Shown: positions 59,538-64,000 of the stretch, piece by piece
How positions within the stretch are numbered: the first letter of the stretch is position 1
Layout of the letters: the number at the start of each line of letters is the position of its first letter
From: Mycobacterium parascrofulaceum ATCC BAA-614
GTDB lineage: Bacteria > Actinomycetota > Actinomycetes > Mycobacteriales > Mycobacteriaceae
DNA length: 64,000 nt
Assembly: GCF_000164135.1 (NCBI RefSeq)
Contig: NZ_GG770554.1
Coordinates: 215,787-279,786 of the forward strand
Direction: 5' to 3'
Notes under the pieces: generated by a model
The model's input: the letters and a program-made list of their open reading frames with translations, nothing else
What the model was told of the DNA's origin: nothing
Database searches by the model: none
Translations under genes and position numbers: made by a program

Positions 59538-61796
59538 TTATCGGCCGTTGGCCGACACCACCGACGTGATGCGGTGGATGGCGAAGTCGCGCAGCCGCCC
59601 GGACGCCGAGTCGAACGCGGTCAGCTGCCCGCCCCGAATGGTGATGGGCGACACGACCCGCTGGGTGGCGACGCCCGCGGCATCCAAATAACCGATCACC
59701 AACGTGTCTTGTTCCTTGGCCGCCCGCTGCAGCAACGACATGGTGACCGCGGGATCGACCCGGATGTTGCCGAACGGGGCGGCGGTCACCTTCCGCAGCA
59801 CCGCCACCACCGCGTTCAGGCTCTCGCTGTTGGGCCGCGGCATCGGGCGGTAGGGCCGCCGCTGCTGCGGCGTGGCCACCCGGGCGCCCCGGGGCCGGAC
59901 GTCGACGATGGCGCCCGTGGAGTCCTCGGCCGCCGGCGCGAAGCCCGCCGCGCGCAGTGCGACCAGCACTTCGCCGATCGGCGCCGGCGACACCGCGACG
60001 GTCGGGGCCAGGGCGCGCAGTTGCACCCCTTCGGTCGCGGGGGCGGCCACGGCCTGGGCCAGCAGCGCCGGGTCCTCGCACCGCACGAACGACGCCGCCA
60101 TGCCGATCCGCAGCTGGCCGTGCCGGCGCGCGACGTCGTCGATGAGATAGGTAAGGCCTTGTGGGACAGGCGTTTTGGAGTGCTTGGCGAACAAGGCATG
60201 CATCCAGTCGCGGGTCTTGCCGACGTCGAGGGCGTGCCGGATCGTCTGCTCGCTGACGCGGTACACCATCGCAGTGCCGGCCGATTCGACGGTGGCCACC
60301 GCGGCCAGTTGCTCGGCGAGGTCGCGGTGCAGTGGGCCCGGCACCACCACGGTCAGGTCGGCCTGAACCAGGAAGTGATCGATCGGTTTGGGCAGCGCCC
60401 GCGCCATGGCGTCGATCGCGGCCTGCGCGTCGGCGCCGTCGTCGAGCAGGGCACGGCCGGGGTTGCTGAGCGCCCCCCGGCCCACCAGGCCCAGCGCGTG
60501 GCTCTCGGCCAGCAGGTCGGCGACCGGTCCGGGCTGCAGCCGTTTGGCCCAGCGGGGCCGGCGCCAGATGAGCGCCGCCGACGCCTCGACGGCGTCGACG
60601 CCCGCGCCGGGCGGCAACTGGGCCAGCATGCCGAGCAGCAGCCGACGATCCAGCGGCGCGGCGGTCGAATACAGCGCATCGGTAAGGGCGCCATAGGGTT
60701 TGGCGTCCGGGCTGCGGGTCCCGATCAGGGCCGGCCGGCTCGGCAGGTCGAGCCAGCTGCCGGCCAGCAGCTGCCAGCGCTCGGCGGTGGGCAGCGCCGC
60801 GAACCGGTCGGTGGCCACCGTCGGTGCCCAGTACGGCCCGTCACCGGTGGCCGGTTCGGGGTCCGGCATGCCGCTGGCGATCAGGCCCGCCGCGGCCGCC
60901 ACCTCGAGGATCAGGCCGAGCCGCGACTCGTCGATGCCGGTCATTTTGCTCAGCCGCTTGACGTCACGAATCCCCAGTCCGCCGCTGCGTAGCTCGGAAA
61001 CCGGTGCGGCGGCGAGCGTTTCGATCAGAACATCGAGCTCCCGCAGCAGGTCGATGGTGGCCCCGGCCGCCGCGGCGTCGACGTCGTCGGTGGTGGTGGT
61101 GGAGACCACCGGGTCGGGTGCCGTCAGTTGCCTGGGTCCCGGCTGTTCGCCGCGCAGCACCTGCCCGACGTGGCGGGGGAGGATCACGGTTTCGGCGTCG
61201 ACGCGGCGCAGCAGGCCCATCGCCAGCAGCTGCGGCACCGGGCGGTCCGCGGGGGCGCCGGGAGCGGCGTCTCGGGTGCGGCCCATCGGCGAGCCCTCGA
61301 GGAGCTTCTCCAGCACGTCGAGCTGCGCCTGGTTGAGGTCGTCGATCAGGCCGCCGATCTCCTCGCCCGTGCGGGAGGCGTCCTCGAGCGTCACCTGGCC
61401 CGGGTACCACGGCAACGCCGTGCCGGCGTCGGGTGCGACGCGGAGCGCGGCGTCGCCCCACGCCAGGGCGCGTTCGCGGAGATCGTCAAGCGCGCCGACC
61501 ACGTCGGCCTCGGGGGCGCGCTCACCGATCAGCGCCAGCAATTTCGGCGTCGGCACCGGCATCGAATCGGCCTGCAGCACCAGCAGCGCGTCGAGCACCG
61601 CCAGCCGCAGGAAGTCGAGCTCGTCGGTGGCGGCTTTGACCGACTGGCGGGCCTGGGCCCGCGCCGCGAGGGCGGCGATGCTGCCGGGCGGCGGCTGGGC
61701 GAGGTCCGGACGCAGCTCCAGCAGTCGGATCAGCCGCTCGTCGGGCAAGTCGGCCAGCCACGACCCCAGCGGGATGTCCGGGGTGTTGTCGGTCAT
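59538..61796 (-). CDS. Helicase-associated domain protein (Rv0862c ortholog)
   Basis: 752 residues; the C-terminal part matches the helicase_C_3 (XPB/Ssl2-associated) type: FLVQADLTVVVPGPLHRDLAEQL, RVSEQTIRHALDVGKTRDWMHALFAKHSKTPVPQGLTYLIDDVARRHG, then a WYL-like end LVIGYLDAAGVATQRVVSPITIRGGQLTAFD. The N-terminal half is Ala/Leu/Asp-rich and helical. Always next to ercc3 in mycobacteria, so a partner in the same repair process is probable. ATG 61796 follows a TACGCT -10 box eight bases upstream; longer starts would cross the divergent Rv0863 promoter. Confidence 0.88.
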   Translation of the reverse strand: MTDNTPDIPLGSWLADLPDERLIRLLELRPDLAQPPPGSIAALAARAQARQSVKAATDELDFLRLAVLDALLVLQADSMPVPTPKLLALIGERAPEADVVGALDDLRERALAWGDAALRVAPDAGTALPWYPGQVTLEDASRTGEEIGGLIDDLNQAQLDVLEKLLEGSPMGRTRDAAPGAPADRPVPQLLAMGLLRRVDAETVILPRHVGQVLRGEQPGPRQLTAPDPVVSTTTTDDVDAAAAGATIDLLRELDVLIETLAAAPVSELRSGGLGIRDVKRLSKMTGIDESRLGLILEVAAAAGLIASGMPDPEPATGDGPYWAPTVATDRFAALPTAERWQLLAGSWLDLPSRPALIGTRSPDAKPYGALTDALYSTAAPLDRRLLLGMLAQLPPGAGVDAVEASAALIWRRPRWAKRLQPGPVADLLAESHALGLVGRGALSNPGRALLDDGADAQAAIDAMARALPKPIDHFLVQADLTVVVPGPLHRDLAEQLAAVATVESAGTAMVYRVSEQTIRHALDVGKTRDWMHALFAKHSKTPVPQGLTYLIDDVARRHGQLRIGMAASFVRCEDPALLAQAVAAPATEGVQLRALAPTVAVSPAPIGEVLVALRAAGFAPAAEDSTGAIVDVRPRGARVATPQQRRPYRPMPRPNSESLNAVVAVLRKVTAAPFGNIRVDPAVTMSLLQRAAKEQDTLVIGYLDAAGVATQRVVSPITIRGGQLTAFDSASGRLRDFAIHRITSVVSANGR

Positions 61797-61810
61797 TGCT
61801 GACCAGCGTA
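61797..61810 (-). promoter_or_regulatory. Putative leaderless promoter, -10 TACGCT
   Basis: Minus-strand TACGCT (61810-61805), eight bases, then ATG 61796: the same geometry as the dapC and SRPBCC promoters. Confidence 0.4.
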
Positions 61811-61913
61811 AAACAGTCGGCGGGTGCCGAGCGCGCAACGATTGCCGGCAGCTGGTCGGCCGAACTGACGGTCTTGCACTACGCGCGCAAGAGCGACCTG
61901 TCAGAATGGACGC

Positions 61914-62114
61914 GTGGCTGACACTGCTGAGGGCAAAGCCCGCAAAACCAGGTATGTCGACAACGGCTGGCCGACGACGGACCAAGACGACCACGCGGTG
62001 AGCGAACTCGCGACCGACCGGACGGGCGCGTTGTCGCCCTTCGGCGAGCTGGTGTTCCCGCTACCCTCCACGGACCTGCCCTACCTGCACCCGGTCACCG
62101 TCGTTAACCGGTAG
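61914..62114 (+). CDS. Conserved hypothetical protein (Rv0863 ortholog)
   Basis: 66 residues from GTG 61914; hydrophilic, with a C-terminal [27 protein letters not shown] segment. No membrane segment or known domain. It lies immediately before moaC on the same strand (eight bases), as in M. tuberculosis, and may be co-transcribed with the molybdopterin genes. Function unknown. Confidence 0.8.
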   Translation: MADTAEGKARKTRYVDNGWPTTDQDDHAVSELATDRTGALSPFGELVFPLPSTDLPYLHPVTVVNR

Positions 62115-62122
62115 GCGCCAGC

Positions 62123-62650
62123 ATGGCCAGGGCCTCCGAGGCCGCCAAGCCCCCGGCGGAGTGGGCGCCGGGAGAACCTCCGCCGGCCGCCCTGTCGCAT
62201 CTGGACGACCGCGGAGCTGCGCACATGGTCGACGTCACCGGCAAGGGGGCCACCAAGCGGACCGCCGTCGCCGCGGGCGCCCTACATACGTCACCGCGCG
62301 TCGTGGAGCTGATTTCGGCCGGCGGCCTGCCCAAGGGCGACGCGCTGGCCACCGCCCGGGTGGCCGGGATCATGGCCGCCAAGCGCACCAGCGATCTCAT
62401 CCCGCTCTGCCACCAGTTGGCACTCACCGGGGTCGACGTGGAATTCACCGTGGGGGAGGCCGCCATCGAAATCACCGCGACGGTGCGCAGCACCGACCGC
62501 ACGGGCGTGGAGATGGAGGCGCTGACGGCGGTCAGCGTGGCCGGTCTGACGCTGTACGACATGATCAAAGCGGTTGACCCCGCCGCGCGCCTCGATGACA
62601 TTCGGGTGCTGCGCAAGGAAGGCGGCAAGACCGGGACGTGGGTGCGGTGA
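62123..62650 (+). CDS. moaC: Cyclic pyranopterin monophosphate synthase MoaC
   Basis: 175 residues. [16 protein letters not shown], the active-site lysine and histidine in [22 protein letters not shown], and GGKTGTW at the end. Together with MoaA it converts GTP to cyclic pyranopterin monophosphate in molybdenum cofactor synthesis. The mog start overlaps its stop by one base (TGATG). Ortholog of moaC2 (Rv0864). Confidence 0.96.
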   Translation: MARASEAAKPPAEWAPGEPPPAALSHLDDRGAAHMVDVTGKGATKRTAVAAGALHTSPRVVELISAGGLPKGDALATARVAGIMAAKRTSDLIPLCHQLALTGVDVEFTVGEAAIEITATVRSTDRTGVEMEALTAVSVAGLTLYDMIKAVDPAARLDDIRVLRKEGGKTGTWVR

Positions 62651-63132
62651 TGGGCTCCCGAACCGCCCGCGTCATCATCGCCTCGACCCGGGCGTCGGCC
62701 GGAGTGTACGAGGATCGGTGCGGGCCCATCATCGCCGAATGGCTCGGCGAGCGCGGGTTTTCGTTCGATGAGCCGGAGGTGGTTGCCGACGGCGAGCCGG
62801 TGGGCGAGTCCCTGCGCAAGGCGGTCGGCGACGGAGTCGACGTGGTCATCACCTCGGGCGGCACCGGCATCTCGCCCAGCGACAGCACTCCCGACCAGAC
62901 GGTGGCGGTGCTGGACTACATGATCCCTGGGCTGGCCGACGCCATCCGCCGGTCGGGACTGCCGAAGGTGCCGACGTCGGTGTTGTCACGCGGGGTGTGC
63001 GGGGTGGCGGGGCGGACGCTGATCGTCAACCTGCCGGGTTCTCCCGGCGGGGTGCGCGACGGCCTGGGGGTGCTCGCCGACGTGCTCGATCACGCGCTCG
63101 ACCAGCTCGCCGGTGGAGACCACCAGCGATGA
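62650..63132 (+). CDS. mog: Molybdopterin adenylyltransferase Mog
   Basis: 160 residues with the MoaB/Mog signature [18 protein letters not shown] and [13 protein letters not shown]. It adenylylates molybdopterin before metal insertion. ATG 62650 overlaps the moaC stop; GTG codons just upstream are possible but less likely. Overlaps moaE by four bases. Ortholog of Rv0865. Confidence 0.94.
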   Translation: MGSRTARVIIASTRASAGVYEDRCGPIIAEWLGERGFSFDEPEVVADGEPVGESLRKAVGDGVDVVITSGGTGISPSDSTPDQTVAVLDYMIPGLADAIRRSGLPKVPTSVLSRGVCGVAGRTLIVNLPGSPGGVRDGLGVLADVLDHALDQLAGGDHQR

Positions 63133-63554
63133 CGCTCGTCGTCCGCGCGGCCATGACCGATCAACCCATCTTCCTTGCCGAGCACGAGGAACTCGTGGGC
63201 CATCAGTCGGCCGGGGCGATCGTCGGCTTCGTCGGCATGATTCGCGACCACGACGGCGGCCGGCGGGTGGTGCGCCTGGAATACACCGCGCATCCGACGG
63301 CCGAGCAGGTCTTGGCCGAGGTCGTCGCCGATGTCGCGGGGCAGTCGAGCGGGGTGCGCGCCGTCGCGGCGAGCCACCGGGTCGGGGTGCTGCACATCGG
63401 AGAGGCGGCGCTGGTGGCCGCGGTGGCCGCCGACCATCGTCAAGCCGCGTTTACCACCTGCGCGCTGCTGGTCGACACCATCAAGGCGCGGTTACCGGTG
63501 TGGAAGCACCAGTTCTTCGACGACGGAACCGAGGAATGGGTGGGCTCGGCCTAA
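63129..63554 (+). CDS. moaE: Molybdopterin synthase large subunit MoaE
   Basis: 141 residues: [28 protein letters not shown], the [23 protein letters not shown] block and the catalytic lysine region [22 protein letters not shown]. With the sulfur carrier MoaD (not in the window) it makes molybdopterin. ATG 63129 overlaps the mog stop (ATGA). Ortholog of moaE2 (Rv0866). Confidence 0.96.
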   Translation: MTLVVRAAMTDQPIFLAEHEELVGHQSAGAIVGFVGMIRDHDGGRRVVRLEYTAHPTAEQVLAEVVADVAGQSSGVRAVAASHRVGVLHIGEAALVAAVAADHRQAAFTTCALLVDTIKARLPVWKHQFFDDGTEEWVGSA

Positions 63555-63631
63555 CGCCGTAGCGATTGGAATGCCGGCACGCCCCGAAGCGGAAACGTTC
63601 GAGGCGTGCCGGGCAGTCTGACGGGCGGAAC

Positions 63632-64000
63632 TCAGGTGGCCGGGGCCGGCTGGGCGATCGCGTCCAGCGCGTCGTTGCCCTGAATGTCCTGAGCCCGAAT
63701 GGCGTCCCACAGTTGCTTGGTGTAGCCGACCGTTGAAACGTGCTGCGGCATGTTGGCCGGCACGAAACCGTGGAAGTCGTCGCCGGCCACGGGCGCGTCC
63801 GCCGGGGGTGCGGGCGGGAGGTCCGCCGGGGGAGCCGGCGGGAGATCCGCCGGGGGTGCCGGCGGTATCGCGTCGGCGGGAGGTGCGGGCGGGAGCTCCG
63901 CAGGAAGGTCCGCCGGGGGTGCCGGCGGTATCGCGTCTGCGGGAGGTGCGGGCGGGAGGTCCGCAGGAAGGTCCGCCGGGGGTGCCGGCGGTATCGCGTC
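63632..64000 (-). CDS. rpfA: Resuscitation-promoting factor RpfA, C-terminal part
   Basis: Only the last 122 codons lie in the window; the lysozyme-like catalytic domain and signal peptide are beyond base 64000. The visible part is a Pro/Ala-rich region followed by GYTKQLWDAIRAQDIQGNDALDAIAQPAPAT, which matches the conserved C-terminus of RpfA (Rv0867c), and the gene lies beside moaE as in M. tuberculosis. RpfA is a secreted peptidoglycan-cleaving enzyme that helps dormant cells regrow. The Pro/Ala region contains an in-frame tandem repeat. Confidence 0.9.
   Translation of the reverse strand, partial: DAIPPAPPADLPADLPPAPPADAIPPAPPADLPAELPPAPPADAIPPAPPADLPPAPPADLPPAPPADAPVAGDDFHGFVPANMPQHVSTVGYTKQLWDAIRAQDIQGNDALDAIAQPAPAT
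63803..64000 (-). repeat. 63-base tandem repeats in rpfA (21-residue Pro/Ala units)
   Basis: The marker TATCGCGTC recurs at 63866, 63929 and 63992, exactly 63 bases apart, and the units between are nearly identical, with smaller APPADLPP sub-units. They encode repeats of the type DAIPPAPPADLPA(D/E)LPPAPPA. The array continues past the window end. Confidence 0.9.

Noticed and set aside
63803..64000. Regular repeats that could be taken for a CRISPR array
   Set aside because: Units are contiguous, without unique spacers, and stay in frame inside rpfA.

Overview
The window is high-GC actinobacterial DNA and reads as a slow-growing, non-tuberculous Mycobacterium. From about 42.7 kb to the end it follows the M. 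tuberculosis gene order Rv0853c-Rv0867c: pdc, two SRPBCC genes around far, a third SRPBCC gene, dapC, fadA, fadB, then ercc3 (XPB), the Rv0862c and Rv0863 equivalents, moaC-mog-moaE and the 3' end of rpfA. Many GTG and TTG starts, a complete mce operon, several FadE/FadD/P450 genes and F420-type oxidoreductases fit the genus. The species cannot be fixed from the sequence alone.

Region 1 (1-15 kb) is a catabolic island: an alpha/beta hydrolase, a Rieske ferredoxin and two amidohydrolases; a beta-hydroxyacid dehydrogenase with a carboxymuconolactone-decarboxylase-like protein; a two-subunit acyl-CoA dehydrogenase; a P450 with its own ferredoxin and a short-chain dehydrogenase; and an aldehyde dehydrogenase coupled to a class III CoA transferase. 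It also holds a decayed pair of Mce-associated membrane protein genes, broken by an IS630 remnant. Region 2 (15.4-24.9 kb) is one full mce operon (yrbEA, yrbEB, mceA-F), tightly coupled throughout. It is followed on the opposite strand by a secreted protein and an intact Mce-associated pair. Region 3 (27.1-35 kb) carries a complete IS630 element in the stop codon of a secreted-protein gene. Next come a TetR gene with tandem perfect operators and an operon of two paralogous membrane proteins plus cytochrome-oxidase subunit III- and IV-like proteins. An IS110-family element splits that operon at a start/stop junction. A P450 and a divergent TetR close the region. Region 4 (35.5-42.7 kb) holds an enoyl-CoA hydratase, secreted proteins and lipoproteins, an amidohydrolase-acyl-CoA synthetase pair and a third Mce-associated pair. 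Region 5 (42.7-64 kb) is the conserved core. Between fadB and ercc3 it carries seven genes that M. tuberculosis lacks at that point: a methyltransferase, two F420-type oxidoreductases, an FAD monooxygenase, an ABM protein and a DUF35/thiolase pair.

The strongest unifying signal is a short palindrome, GAGAAT-n3-ATTCTC and close variants. It lies upstream of at least five separate catabolic units (near 4.2, 5.7, 12.3, 36.8 and 37.3 kb), with a sister form GAGARY-n3-ACTCTC at 12.1 and 27.1 kb. This suggests one regulator, not in the window, controls amidohydrolase, acyl-CoA dehydrogenase, aldehyde dehydrogenase, enoyl-CoA hydratase and acyl-CoA ligase genes as one dispersed pathway. The mce operon could supply its lipid-like substrate, but that link is inference. 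Other structural signals are leaderless promoters with a fixed -10-to-start spacing, a palindromic repeat family at convergent gene ends, and an in-frame 63-bp repeat in rpfA.
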